From NCBI GenBank assembly GCA_022225965.2, contig JAKJXP020000071.1, positions 1 through 64,000 of the forward strand: 64,000 nt of DNA, written 5' to 3'. The translations under genes were made by a program, and so were the position numbers. This DNA is from Diatrype stigma (lineage: Eukaryota > Ascomycota > Sordariomycetes > Xylariales > Diatrypaceae). The notes under the pieces are model-generated. The model was not told the DNA's origin, searched no databases, and saw nothing but the letters and a program-made list of their open reading frames with translations. Positions 12,177-24,756 of this stretch are shown here, one piece after another (the stretch's first letter is position 1; each line of letters opens with the position of its first letter).

Positions 12177-12671
12177 CTTATCAGCAGGGTATCAAGCAAC
12201 GCAATCCACTGCAACCAGCACCCTAGATTTGGTGGATTGAAGTTGCGCAACTGCAACCAAATTGCAATGGCGTCGCATTGGTTGCAGTACCCAAATCGGG
12301 TTAAAGTGAGGGCATATACAATGGTCGTAAAGCGGATTTTTGGCGTTTATCTGGCGTATCCGAAGCACATTATCAATAGCCCTGCCTAATGGAAGGTTCC
12401 AACCCATACCTGGCAACCCCCTTCCCCCCCCCCAGCCCCCACTTTGACCCTACTAGCCCTTATAATCCTTGATGTGGCGGTATATACTAGCCACAATTAC
12501 CAGCCACTACAATCTGCCACCAGTTGCGCAACCAGGGGAAGTTATCGTAAATTGCGTTGCAGGTTGCGCAATTTCGAAAAATCCCGAATGGATGGATTAC
12601 AGAGAGTGATGGACACCAAATGGTGGACATCACGTTGCACAGGTTGCGTTACTTGACACCCTGCTTATCAG
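12177..12671. mobile_element. hAT-like non-autonomous element (MITE) with 8-bp target duplication
   Basis: An element of 479 bp (12185-12663) is flanked by a perfect 8-bp direct repeat CTTATCAG (12177-12184 and 12664-12671). Its ends are inverted repeats. The left end reads CAGGGTATCAAGCAACGCAA and the reverse complement of the right end reads CAGGGTGTCAAGTAACGCAA, 18 of 20 identical, with weaker similarity continuing ~12 bp inward. An 8-bp duplication with CAGGG-type ends is characteristic of hAT transposons. The interior has repeated subterminal TTGCGCAAC motifs (for example 12244, 12532 and 12565), which in hAT elements are transposase-binding sites. It encodes no transposase, so it depends on an autonomous copy elsewhere. 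It lies 0.35 kb downstream of the P450. Confidence 0.85.
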
Positions 12672-14956
12672 CCCAGGATGGCATGTCCTACGCCACCTAC
12701 CTCTCTTTCATGATGAGTTTTACTATTTACATCTTAATTAAACACGTTTACTTATAATCTACGCCGCTACACTATATAAATCCTTGCCCCTACAAGATAA
12801 AAGAAAAGAAAGAAGAAGTACCATGAAACTACCAAATACCAAGAATTTACGTAAAGGTGATTACAAGGCTCTGGCTATCTGGGTAATGGATATACGTGCG
12901 ACAATAATCATCATGCCCACCACCTTTTCCCTTGATGAACCAGCCTTATTCTTTGAATCCCCCTTAATTCCCTCTAGTTAATATATCGAGACCGCGACGG
13001 CGGTACGTTGGGGACTCTGCTACCTACAACACTGATCGAGGGATCTATGTAAATCGACATTAAATATGTGATTCTTCGTAAACTTCAATCTCATCCCGCG
13101 TTTGTTCTTTCCTAAGTAGGAAAATTGCCTCTACGTGTATATGATAGGCCAAGATAAGGTATAAATAGTAACTTACCATGTGGACTAGATAACAATATAA
13201 GAGTCTGTTCCGTGTTCGACGTATGCAGGCAAGAAATACTCCCCAGGCCACCCTTCTGCTGGAGTGCATGGACGGCATGGCTGGCCGTATTCCGCCGACC
13301 ATTGTTTAAATGGCATAGTACCACCATATTAACCTAGCAATGATAAACAACTCTGATGGTGTCATGCATCGACATGGGACGGCTTTATACTACGTTGACA
13401 TTCTGGAAAATATCGGGATGGTAAGGAACGATACCCCTCTGACTTCGTCAAATGCAACTCAAGCGAGGCAATAAGTTTGCATATAGTTACGACCCAAGAA
13501 GGTAGGTTCCAACCTTTTTTTCTTCTTCTTTCTTTTTCTGACGGGTACTTTGGCATAGAGGCACTGCCGTATGTTAGCATCCTTGATAGGGTCACTTGAC
13601 CACGAAAAATATTGAAAAGTAACACAATTCTCGACATCACATACTACGTGGGTATAAGCAAGGCTGAACCCTGTATTATGGCTATGGTGAAGCCAATATA
13701 CAAATCAACAGAAGTTCTCTGCAATCAACATACGAAATCTACAACTTGAATAGCGCAGTATGGCGGTGCAAACTGATACTACTAATGGAATTGATACTAT
13801 ACAGGATGACCGAGCCCAAGGTTATTCAAGATAAGTAGCAGATTATACAGTGAGTGACTGTTTACAACCAGTACTAGCTATCGAGCTTGGTCCACCAGGT
13901 TATCAGGTCTGTTAGCTGGGTAACATGGCATAGTGCAGATGCCGTTACCCGATTATGCTGTCCCCTGGGCTCCTCACCATTAGCCAATAGGAGGAACACT
14001 CTATCAATACCAAGTACATGCAAAGAGCAACATATTGACTCAAGTTTCTCCGGATGTGATGGAATTCGTGTTTGATCGTGGGCTTTGAAGTATGACCGTA
14101 CAGCTATTTGCACCAGTGTTATACGCAACACCAATCAATACAGGGTTTCTCCTTTCTTAGCACCAAATACCCTGGAGGTAGCTCTACTTAGATTTACTCG
14201 TTTCCAATTTACAATTACGTCTCAGGGTGTGCGTTAGAGTAGGCTTTAGTCTCCGCAGGAATGAAGTCGTCATGATAAACGTTTACAGACTAGGATGTCA
14301 ATGTGGTCGAACCGAGACCTATCTATATATTTGACGCTATTGGTTAACAACCCCTCTTTAAGGTAGTAGTCAAGTCAAGACCGTTGTCGTAATATGTGGA
14401 ATGTAACCCCAAAGCAACTCCCCGAATTATCGATCTCCTGTGCCGGCGGTTAACGCAGTGTCTGTCCTCAAAGCCGAATGCTGCGAGATGGTCTGAGAGA
14501 CCTATGAAAATGTTATATGGTCATTCTAGCATAGTTCCTGGTATGGAGTAAAGTTAGTCGAGTTCTTATCAAGCAGCCGCCGAGGTATGAACTATATATG
14601 TCTGTTGGGCTCTAAAACCACCGTTTTTATCATACACGACAATTCATTTCGCATAGGGTACTGTACCCTCTTGAGGTTGATTTTGAGGTTGATTATGTGT
14701 TACACAACATATATATTTCGGTGTGCCCCCTTGTCATTGATGTACCCGCGCCCGTATGAGGTATTGATTCGTTGTGCTACGGATCCTTTTATGCAACCGA
14801 TATCGTAACCGACATGAATATTGACGTTGTAATATTGGTCGCGGCCATTTTTCATTGAGGAGAACTACGTATAAGATGGTATGAAGACAACTTCATGAGA
14901 CCCAGAATCCTCCTAAGTTAGTCAGCTATCCGTGGCAAGGCATAATTGCATCGATC
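12672..14956. other. 2.3 kb gene-free region
   Basis: Moderately AT-rich DNA without a protein family I can recognise. Open frames here are all short and lack splice-compatible partners. Neither clear inverted repeats nor an RNA gene were found. It may contain heavily decayed repeats. Confidence 0.4.
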
Positions 14957-16966
14957 ATGTCTGCTAGTCCTTCCGAGCAAGAGCCTTCTCAGGCCTCACA
15001 AGTCATCCCTTCCGCCTCTGATGAGCCCGTGACCCTGAAAGCGCGCTTTGGGATGCCATCTCTCATGGTTGCTCTCGCATTTCTTGGGTTTCTTGGTGCG
15101 CTAGGGCACCATCTTTTTTACCAAAGTCTCCACGGAAAGCAGGCTGGTGATCCCCAATGGCCTTCCAGATGGGGAATTGCACTTTCATTCTTTGTCAAGA
15201 TTTCCCTAATAGCTTCTGTTGAGATTGCGTACAAGCAGCTAGCGTGGGTAAGGGTGACCATGTGCTGGAATGGTCCTATTTTTCTCTCGCAGGCTAATAC
15301 CTATTTCTATAGCTTATTGTGCAAAGAAACAGCCTGAAAATATCTACTCTAGATGCCATGTTTACAGTGAGTTTCCTTGAGCGTACACTGCCCTCCAGCA
15401 TCTAATAATACAATATTTGACAATAGTGATTACTAATGTATCCAGATATGCACCGACCCCCTAGGATTCCTCAGCTTGGAGCTGGTTTATAAAGCATTCT
15501 TCGCTGTTATTCTGGCAGCCCTTGTTTGGTTGGTAAACAACATGAGCCTTTATAGATCTGGTGTTAACATGGTCCCAGGGCCCTGCCTCTTTGCGCCATT
15601 GCTTCCCCCTCTACACTCACATTGTCAAACGATGACCGGTCGAGCACACGAACTTGTAACAATGTCGCCACATTCGACTTGGCTCGTGAAAATGGATATG
15701 GTGTGCACTCATCGGATAACGGCCGAGCTGGCATGGCATACTGGGACTTTCGAGATGACGGGCTATGCTCTTATCACCAGGCCAGCCAAGAACTCAAGCG
15801 TATATTTCGGCTGGCAATGTTGTCCATCGATGGACCACTTAGACCTCCCACTCCTTGCCCATCGAGCGTAGCATGCAGATATTCTCTCACCTTGGATGCT
15901 CCCACATATCGTTGTGAGGATCGCCAAGAATTCGGGGGCAGAAACTCTCAAGGGTATAAGCGATCGCAGATGGCACCTGATGGTCCTTTGTACTATGCCA
16001 GTTACTCATCCTTCGAAGAGGGTGAAGAGGGTCAGTCTATGGCATGGAGTAACATGTCACTCTCAACAAGAGAAATGGGCGTATTCACAGAGATTCCATC
16101 ATTATGGGTCGGTTGGGTGACCGACTACGATGATCACTTACAGGGACACCAGTCCCATATAACAGAATGCTTCCTGTACGATGCAACGCTCACATACGAA
16201 TTGACATTCTCAAACGACAGTATGCTGGTCAATCAAACATCCGCCACAATACATCATTTGTTGCTGTCCCCAGGCAGCTCAAAGGTGCCATGGGATGAAG
16301 ATTACCAGCAATTTGCGTAAGGAAATCTTGAATCGAATCCAATCGAACGTGTGTATACTGACACTTCAAAGTGGAAAGCACGCTGCAGGATACCTATTCC
16401 GCCAGTTCCTGTTTGGAAATATAACCTACCACTCTGATGGCTCCTTCGTTGACGTAGGGGAGATAATCCAGTCTGATTTAATAGAGACTACCGCGCCCAA
16501 GCCCAAATCCGATGACTTTGGATCTGTACTCGAACTGAGGTTCGATGAATTATTTCTATCTATCATCAGTGATACACAATTGCATTCCCAAACCAATGCA
16601 TCTGTTTCTTGTTCGGTCACTGAGTCCGTCTTGGTTTGGAACTATGAGCCATTTTGGCTAGCCCTCTCTTACATATTAGCTGTGTCCTTGACGATCGTCG
16701 CGATCACCATAGGGGGGTATTGCTTCCACAAAAACGGCTATTCCGTGAACATGTCGTTCAGCAGCATCATTGCCACTACAAGGAGCACGGACTTGGATCA
16801 TATAATAGAAGGCCGAATCCTGGGACGATGGCCGATGAGTAAGGATATATTGGATTCAAGATTGATGTTCGGCGAAGTGAATCCGCCAACGCCAGGTCGA
16901 TCACCCGTTGCCTTTGGCCTGCCAGAAAATGTTCGGAAGATAGAGGCTAGGAGGGTGTCACAGTGA
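14957..16966 (+). CDS. Fungal multipass membrane protein ('formylmethionine deformylase-like'), apparent frameshift
   Basis: Resembles a large ascomycete-specific family of plasma-membrane proteins of unknown function, often mislabelled formylmethionine deformylase-like. Exons read as 14957-15247, 15313-15366, 15446-15532, 15579-16316, 16372-16966. The N-terminus has three or four hydrophobic helices (PSLMVALAFLGFLGALG; IALSFFVKISLIASVEIAY; AFFAVILAALVWL), then LPLCAIASPSTLTL, a ~330-residue glycosylatable extracellular part with several Cys, one C-terminal helix (FWLALSYILAVSLTIVAITI), and a short tail with FSSIIATTRSTDLD. Exons 3 and 4 do not join in frame: the donor after GTTTGGTTG is phase 0 and the only acceptor (15577-15578) leaves one extra base before the conserved block. 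A one-base insertion (perhaps in GGG at 15578-15580) or pseudogenisation is likely. Corrected length is about 587 aa. Confidence 0.65.
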
Positions 16967-17902
16967 ATATGTATATATAGTGGTTTTCACCAGATCAACA
17001 GCGCAACTCTGGTTTTATGATGGGATAGTCCCGGACAGAGGGGGCATGTATAATAACAAGGATACAGGTTTTTTTCTCTCTTTTTTTCCAGAGGGCTTGC
17101 TGTCTTGTCCGGATGTTCCGAAGGCGAATTGACTAATAACGTATCACCGAAGACTTCACATTCAGTGTGACCACATCTCTAGTAGCATGGCATTGTCGCT
17201 AACACTATTACTCTTCCGAAAACCCTCAAAGCAAGCTATTTTTGACTCTTTATTATCCTAATGTCAAGCCCGTATCTACCCCTATAGCGCTAACGCTAGG
17301 CGCCCCCCCCCCCCCCCCTCCCAAGGGGGGTTACCCATTCTGGCACCCACTGCTGACACCTAGATAGGTTCTGGCTGGCGCCAACACTCTCTTTATTGGT
17401 ACATCAGTAAGCCATTTGACATATTTTGCTCTTTTTTGCAGAAGGCTGCCCTTAAATATATGACGCACACAAATTACCTCGAGGCGCAATGGGCTATCAA
17501 TGTTCCTTTTTGGCTGCATATTGGGGTAGCATAGAACCCCCATGTAATTCAATAGATTATATTCTATCGGCAGGCTTTCATGCAACGATATTCTAAAGTG
17601 GGCAATAGAAGCGAGCAATATGCATTGCCATTTTAGAGGTGGCGTACCGCTGAGTAGAATGACGATTTGGGGGATGTTAGCAGGCTTCAATGATCAAGGC
17701 TGTTTACCTTATGCTAGCTACTTGGTAAGGGATTCATTCTTCCATTGAAAACTCAGTAAAAACTCAACTAGTCAGTATTTCCACGGTGGCATTTATATAA
17801 ATATGTGCCCGTCCTTCGAAGAGACTATGAAGAGTTACGATCACATCCACATTCAATCTTATGATATTATCAAATACCCCCATTCTCCATTTGACTACCA
17901 CC
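16967..17902. promoter_or_regulatory. Intergenic region with TATA-type promoter of the GH17-like gene
   Basis: Contains a 16-C run at 17303-17318 followed by a G6 run, and a TATATAAATA box at 17794-17803, about 100 bp before the GH17-like start. The box position suits a regulated, secreted-enzyme promoter. No coding exon was recognised. Confidence 0.45.
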
Positions 17903-19024
17903 ATGAATTTCCAACTTATATTCATCTTTCTAGTTAGAGTTATTTTTTATGATTCCGCAAAATCTCAAAGCCTTCCCTTATGCTTCGGTGGTGGTGGGTC
18001 AGCAATGTTGCCAAAGGATCTTTCGCCGCCGGACATCCCGCTAAAGAACTGGTGGTGCCCGTCGTCAATGGAGTACGGCTTCATGGGATTCTCGTACCCC
18101 CTAGAGGACAGTGATTGCTCCGCTTATATTAATAGCTTTGAGTCAATGAACGCCGACTTTGCTCGAATGAAACAAGATTTCGGCGCATCCATTGTGCGCA
18201 TGTACTACCCCATGTGCCTCGAGCCCTCTGTATTTGAGAACGCCCTAAAGGCTGGGGTGGCGAACGACATGGCCGTAATCTTCCAGGTCTGGACTGACTT
18301 TGGTAACAGCGTATGAAGCCGCATATCATCTCCATATGACACTTGTGGTAACGAGACCTAACTGCAAACACCGGAATAGGACGAGTGGAAGCAATCGCAG
18401 CAAGCAATTTATGACGTCCTGGAATCGCCAGAGTACGGCCCCATCGCGCCTTACGTTGTGCACTCAGCGGACTTCGGGTCCGAGCCTATTTTTGACGGCA
18501 TGGATGGTGGCGGCGAGCAATTTATCGCAGACCTGGCCCTGTTTAGGGAAAAGCTGAACAGCTACGGCATCCGAGCTGGTATTAGCGAGATCTGGGACCA
18601 TCCCGGCATCATGAGCGGCGAAGGAAACACCGGCTTGGCAGAAATCGGCGCTGGCGTGAAAGCTAATAGCGACTACTGTCATGCTCACATCATGCCCTAC
18701 TACGATACCTCAGTCTCCATCAACGAGACATGGCCGTACATTCTTGAGCAGATAGAATGGCTTGATCAGAATGTAGGGCTGCCGACCATGATCACCGAGA
18801 CGCAGTGGGCGTGGGCTCGTAACAAGGGCCACGCTGTCAACCGATCGGACCTCAGCGTCACGCAGTACGCCCAATACTGGGATAAATTCAACGATATGTG
18901 TGCCACGTTCAAGGAGTTTGATGTCGGCTGGTTTCTCCACACTTGGCGAGGCGAGGGGACGTTCGACATCATGTACGAAAATGGGACTTACGTGATTCCA
19001 CCTCGACACTTCACAAGGTGTTGA
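17903..19024 (+). CDS. Secreted GH17-like glycoside hydrolase
   Basis: Probable extracellular TIM-barrel beta-glucanase relative. Two exons, 17903-18310 and 18380-19024, give 350 aa. The ATG chosen heads a signal peptide (residues ~1-20, ending near AKSQS) and lies 14 codons inside a slightly longer frame. The two sites that would hold the acid/base and nucleophile glutamates of GH17 are visible: HSADFGSEPIFD after the intron, and MITETQWAW, equivalent to the ETGWP motif. The usual GxE and Gly-Trp-Pro neighbours are altered, so the enzyme is a divergent member; a related clan could also explain it. The C-terminus ends shortly after a conserved aromatic stretch (GWFLHTWRGEGTFD). There is no GPI signal or Ser/Thr tail. 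Confidence 0.65.
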
Positions 19025-20466
19025 TGGAAGACTGCCGCGCAAAGGAGAAGCTTTCTATATCCTGAAACGGCCAACGGGGCAGTATAAATGCCCTTGAAGA
19101 GTAGATAAACTTCAATATAGAGACTTTCAGATCGGAATATTATGTATACATATATGCCCCTGTCGCATTCAGAAGAACACAGATGGCTGGGTTCGAATAC
19201 ATGTTTTGTCATACAGAGGGAAAAGAAGCGATCACTGGTCTCAGGGGCAGAAGAACTTTATATATACAGTATGCCAAGCCACTACGAGGTACCGATCTGA
19301 TTATGTAATCCAAACTCTCCTATTGTAGCCCCTATATCGCGACAGCCCCACTTACGTCTACTCAGCTCGTTCAGGGGTCACTGATGCATTTTCAGGCTCC
19401 TAATAAGTCAGCGCGTTTAGTAAACAAACTAATATTTGATTTGTTTATATTCCCGCACTAGCAACGCAACACAATGAGCAGAGGTTGTCCAAGGTGAAGA
19501 ACACCGAGCTTGGTCCGAAACTCCTCCGATGCTTGAATCCTATGTAAAAGAATTTTTATCATATGGAGGACAGTGTGAACGTCAATGATCATGAAAGAGA
19601 ATTGAGTTCGCGCGACCTCTATGCTACATACCACTCAGATCTCCAATAGGCGGCCCTTTTTGCTCGGCTCCTCTCAATAAGCACCCACATTTACGTCCAG
19701 CTCGGGGTTCCGCATTGTATCCACAAGAAATCCGTATTCGGGACTACGGTCAATTCGGCATCCGGGAATAGATCGGTCGGTCAGCTCCGATAGAAGCACG
19801 CACATCACAGTATGGTACAGTTGAGACGTGTAAGGGTTTTCTCCGGGCTGGCCAGACCGGTCGGGATTACGCCTCTATCAGGTTGCAGGGAGCTCAGTAA
19901 GACACCGCATCGTCGCATCCATCACGAGCTATCCACTAGACTTCGATATTTTGATGGTAATCTGCTGTACAACGCCATGTCCAAGGATATGGTGACTACC
20001 TACCCATTAGCGACTCCGAACCTCAGTCGGAATCTCGTCATAGTTTGGCATACAGAGAAGAAGTCTGGATTGGAATTACATTGGCATGCATCGGCTTAGT
20101 AACATGGTGTGGCTATAGCACTATCTTAACGGCTAATGACTTATACCTCTTTTACACTCTGCTGCGTACCCAGTTACGTATCGTGGGATTCGGCATAGAT
20201 AGGCGTTTGACACCCGCATTGTTGCACTAGTAGTGAAGAGTGGCAAGAACCCAATCTCAGATTAGCTATAAAGCACATGAAGTCGGGATGGTTTCCAGAC
20301 TTTCCAAGACCAACAGCATGAGGTCTCTAAACACAACACGAACAACCTAGCAACGCTTTTACGGCTCACTTACAGCATTAGCAACCAGTACACCTTCGGT
20401 ATCCTTTGGGGACAACTTATAGCCCTATCTTTTACTGAATTATAAAGAAAAGCAACGACAGGTGCA
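19025..20466. other. 1.4 kb intergenic region
   Basis: 3' UTR of the GH17-like gene and promoter of the GMC oxidoreductase. Open frames here are short and unrelated to any family I recognise. No repeat or RNA gene was seen. Confidence 0.4.
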
Positions 20467-22440
20467 ATGTCTACCCAAGTCGATTCCGTGGAGCAGTTCG
20501 ATTTCATCGTCGTTGGAGGTAAACAAGCGATTTGACTTTTTGTCCCTAATACAACACATAAACAATAATGAATTCTAGCTTATTCCGTCTTGCAGGAGGC
20601 ACCGCCGGCTGTGCAGTTGCCGGACGTCTAGCCGAGTCTCCTAAGGTCCGTGTCTTGGTCATCGAAGCAGGGATCGGCAACCCTCAAGATGTGGATGCGA
20701 TCACGACGCCCGCTCGCGCCTTCGAGCTGCGCGACAGCAAGTACGACTGGGCATACAAGACGACCTTGATCGACCGTCCGGATTACACCCGCGTCGAGAA
20801 ACCCAACACCCGCGGCAAGACCCTGGGCGGTTCCAGCTGCCTGAACTACTACACGTGGATCCCGGGTTCGGCCGGCACCTACGACGACTGGGCGGCCTTC
20901 GGCGGCGACGAGTGGAACTGGGAGAACTGCCGCCAGTACCTCTACAAGCCTGCTACATACCACGACGACAAGAAACTCTACAGCGAGGAGCTGAAGTACA
21001 TCGGCGCTGGGGGGCCGATCCCCGTTTCGCATTCGGATCTTGTCCCCGAGATACAGGGGTTCCGCGATGCTGTCACCAAAGCATGGACGAGCCAAGGTGG
21101 CGAGCTGACCGATGATGTCCACAATGGCACCATGCGCGGTCTTTGGAAGTGCACTAACAGCATCTACGACGGAAAGCGCTCCTCGAGCTGGATGTATCTC
21201 GAGGGCAAGACGAATGTCGCCGTCCTCTCGAAGACGACCTCCAAGCGCTTGCTGATCGACGGAGACACGAAGAAGTGCATCGGCGTGGAAGTCATCCTAC
21301 CCACCGGCGAGACGCGCAGCTTCAAGGCCAAGTACGAGACCATCGTCTCCTCCGGTGTGTTCGAGAGCCCGAAGCTCCTCATGCTCAGCGGGATCGGACG
21401 GAAGGCCGACCTCGCCAAGCTCAACATCGACAGCGTCGTGGACTCGCCCCACGTAGGCCAGAACCTGCTCGATCACCCCATCCTAGCCCACGTGTTCCGC
21501 CTCAAAGACGGGTACGGGCTCGACCAGCACCTGCTCCGCGCGGGGCTCGAGCACGACGCGGCCGTGAGCGCCTACCGGTGGAAGAACGCGGGCCCGTACA
21601 CCTCGGGGCTCCTCGAGCTCGTCGGCCTGCCGCGCATCGACGAGCGCCTGCTGCGGTACCCCGAGTACGTGGCGGCCAAGGCGGCCAACGGGGGCTTGGA
21701 CCCGTTCGGCCCCGCGGGCCAGCCGCACTTCGAGATCGACTTCGTGCCCATGTTCGCCGACGCTTTCCAGTGGCACATCCCCACGCCGCCCGCGGGCGAC
21801 TACCTGACCGTCATCGTGGACCTGCTGCGGCCGCAGAGCCGGGCCGGCACTGTCGCGCTGGACGCCGCCGACCCGCTCGGCGCCCAGCCCCGCATCAACC
21901 TGAACTTCTTCGCCGATGACCTGGACCTGCTCGCCCTGCGCGAGGGCGTCCGCTGGGTCGACGACGTCCTCGCGCAGGGCGAGGGCGCGCGCGACATCGT
22001 CGGTGCCGACTATCCCTGGCCCATGCCGCGGACGTCGGACGCCGCCATGAACAAGATGATCCTCGAACGGTCGCAGACGGGCTTTCACCCGTGCGGCTCC
22101 GCGCGCATGGGCCGGGCTGTCGAGCACGGCGTCGTCGATAGCCGGCTTCGCGTCTTCGGCGTCGAAAACCTCCGCGTTATCGACGCGTCCGTCATTCCGG
22201 TCATTCCCGACTGCCGCATCCAGAACTCGGTTTACATGATTGCTGAAAAGGTTCGTGGACTGACCTCTCTGGTTTGGTGGAGAAACCGCCCCCCACCCCC
22301 CCCGCCCCCTCTCCTTGCCTCCGCGCAGCGCAACGCAACGCAACGTGATAAGAGAAACGTGGGAGACAATCACTTGCTAACTTATAGAAATATAGGGTGC
22401 GGATATGATCAAAGCCGACTACCCGGAGGTGTATGCTTGA
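20467..22440 (+). CDS. GMC family FAD-dependent oxidoreductase
   Basis: Glucose-methanol-choline oxidoreductase, oxidising an alcohol with a bound FAD. Exons 20467-20518, 20596-22250, 22396-22440 give 583 aa. Exon 1 is only 17 codons and ends inside the dinucleotide-binding motif, so the Rossmann signature VVGGGTAGCAVAGRLAE is completed only after splicing. The GMC signature 1 region is TLGGSSCLNYYTWIPG, signature 2 is GVFESPKLLMLSGIG. The catalytic His is in GFHPCGSARMG and the partner residue lies in PDCRIQNSVYMIAEK, so a His-Asn pair is expected. The small last exon finishes with GADMIKADYPEVYA. No signal peptide: probably intracellular, like fungal choline-dehydrogenase-like members of biosynthetic clusters. 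The GC content of 20.6-22.2 kb is much higher than the flanks, as expected for coding DNA here. Confidence 0.93.
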
Positions 22441-22750
22441 TCTCCATGTATTTTCAAGGGAACTCATTGAAATAGGGGTTAACTTTCAGACCCCCTGGAG
22501 ATGGAGGCAACATGCAAGGCGGCTTTGTAAGATTCTTTTGTAATTCCTTAGGCAACACGTTTTTCTCTGGATTCACGAAAGCTTGTGTTGGGCTACTTAG
22601 TTGAACTCACCAACATGAGTTATCCTCCTTTTCCTTCCCGACCTCCTAGCCCAGTCCTTCAAAATCAACTTCAGATACCTCCTATATCTAATTGTATCCT
22701 ATAATAAAGACCATGTATAAATAAATGGGGGTGGTGTTCAGGGATATATG
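22441..22750. other. Convergent 3' ends, GMC and SDR genes
   Basis: 310 bp between converging genes. It holds both 3' UTRs; AATAAA-like signals occur around 22700-22725. Nothing else is visible. Confidence 0.4.
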
Positions 22751-23845
22751 CTAGTGCTTTGTCTCATTTAGCCTTTCTCGCACTCCAGCAAACTCGAGCT
22801 CCTTTAATGTCTCATCCCACAACTTGTCACCAATACGGCGACCAGTGTCCGTGTACATTGTCTTTGGCCAGCTGTAGATGTCAAAATTAGCTTGAGGCAC
22901 TAAATACCGCTGAGTAGGGAATCCAACTTACGCTCTGATTTTCCAGTCTGTCCAAGACCCATGGCTCTCCTCTCCCAGCACAAGAGTTGAGTGAAGATAT
23001 ATCCTAGCTGCATCGGTAGGTTGACGACCCATGACGCCTAACATGGCACCTACGATCTTGCTTATGATCCACGAGTCGATCATACGGAAAAAGGCGGTTC
23101 CCTTGGTAGCGCCCGGATCGGAGCAGTTAATGGTGACATCGTTGGGGCTGACGACCTGGGCTAGTTTTGAGGCGAACATCATAACCAGCAACTTCGACTT
23201 AGCATATTGGCCAAAACCATCAAAATCCTCAGGCCGATCCAACGAATCAAGTAGACTGCTCTCGTCAGGATCATCCAGGGTGACCCCAAGACAGGCCTCG
23301 GAGTTGACAATCGATAGACGGCCAGGCTCGCGAGATGAAACGCTGGGTTTCATCTTGGGCAAAAGGAGGATGGCGAGCAGCGCAGTGGCGAGGTAGTTGA
23401 CCTGGATGGTGACCTCATGGCGGCCACCCTCTTCGACACGCTCGAAAGTGAGCTTTCCCAGGCCCGCGTTGAGCAGGGCGATATGGAGACGGTCCAGCTC
23501 GCGCTCACACCGCGCCGCAAAGGCCTGCACCGAGCGAAGAGACTCCATGTCAAGCTCCCAGACCTCGATCCGCACTCCGGGGAACTCGCCACGCAAGCCT
23601 GCCGCCGCTGCCTCGCCCTTCTCCACTGACCTTACTGCCATGATGACGAGGTCCGGACGTAGTGCCAGAAAGTGGCGGACGCCCTCCAAGCCAAGGCCGG
23701 TATTGGATCCCGTCACCAGTACTGTCTTCCCGGTGAGCAGCCCGATGCTTGCTGGTATTGGAGGCACCCTAGTAAACAGCTGCTTCCAGAAGTTGTGGGC
23801 AAAGGTAGCCTGGAATGAGGCTTGCTTTTCCAACTGAGCAGACAT
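22751..23845 (-). CDS. Short-chain dehydrogenase/reductase
   Basis: NAD(P)-dependent oxidoreductase of the classical SDR superfamily, retinol-dehydrogenase-like subgroup. Minus-strand exons 23845-22932 and 22871-22751 give 344 aa. The cofactor motif TGSNTGLG starts near residue 40, NAG is in LLNAGLGKL, the catalytic Ser is in IVNSEACLG, and the active-site Tyr-Lys pair is in GQYAKSK. An in-frame ATG 9 codons upstream (23872) is an alternative start. Tail exon residues WPKTMYTDTGRRIGDKLW fit the usual C-terminal helix of this subgroup (ENLWDE-type). The gene converges on the GMC oxidoreductase. The substrate is unknown. Confidence 0.9.
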
Positions 23846-24756
23846 GACAGGCGGGAGTCGGCTACGAGTCAAGTAGATGTCCTCGGATGATATTATGATA
23901 GGGAACGAGACTGGACCACCATGTGTAATATAATATCTTGACTACCTTTACTGTTGCCCATATTAATGCTATTTTGAATCCTGTTGGGTATGGATGGATG
24001 TGGCAAGGACAGATTTTGACATTGCGGGCGAGCCTAGAAGATATGAGTAAAGTCCAAACATCGTAATAGAGTAATCAAAACAATGGCTTGATAAGTGATT
24101 CTAAGCAATGCCCAAGACATTATGCGTTGGCTTATTCATATGGACTAGAATGTGAATGCGATATCTTGCCAGGTACTATCGGCCACTTTCTCGCTTGACC
24201 GGACTCCTGGTTGCGCCGATATGGATTTAAGCTAGGCGTTAAATCTCCAAAACATGAATTATACGTTATACATATGATACAGTGCTGACATGTTGCGGAT
24301 AGGGGTTCTATCAGAGTTAGGGGCTTAGGTAAGATCCTTGCGGAGCGGTATCACGCCGCCGGTATAATTCGTCGGTATAACTTCTATCCGAAGACCCCTT
24401 CGCCCTTCGGTAGGTATGTAGGTAACTCCTAGCGTCATTGCTCTATAGCTCGAACCTAGCCAGATAATTGTCACTTCCTGATGTATGCCCCATACGCTCG
24501 TTCGATTAACTCGAAAGTCGTATAACACCTGTACTATGAACTAGGTTATTGCATACCGGAGTGCGTTACTGCCTTTCCGGGCGCATATATATTTGATTTG
24601 CCAGACCAAAATAGCCATAATGCTCCAAGGCCCCCCAAATGCTTTGTCATTTATAAGGCCTCAACTAGTAATAAAGATCGTATAGTGTATATAGCGCTTG
24701 CGATTCCTATTTGTAACCATCCTTTGAGGCCTCGACACACCTGTTCGCCGGTCGTC
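23846..24756. other. Divergent intergenic region, SDR / Gfo-Idh-MocA gene
   Basis: 0.9 kb between divergent genes and therefore a shared promoter region. AT-rich near 23930-24130. No TATA box in a clear position and no coding exon was found. Confidence 0.4.

Noticed and set aside
21483..22373. 296-aa minus-strand open frame opposite the GMC oxidoreductase
   Set aside because: Antisense shadow of a GC-rich coding exon; the plus-strand frame carries all GMC motifs.
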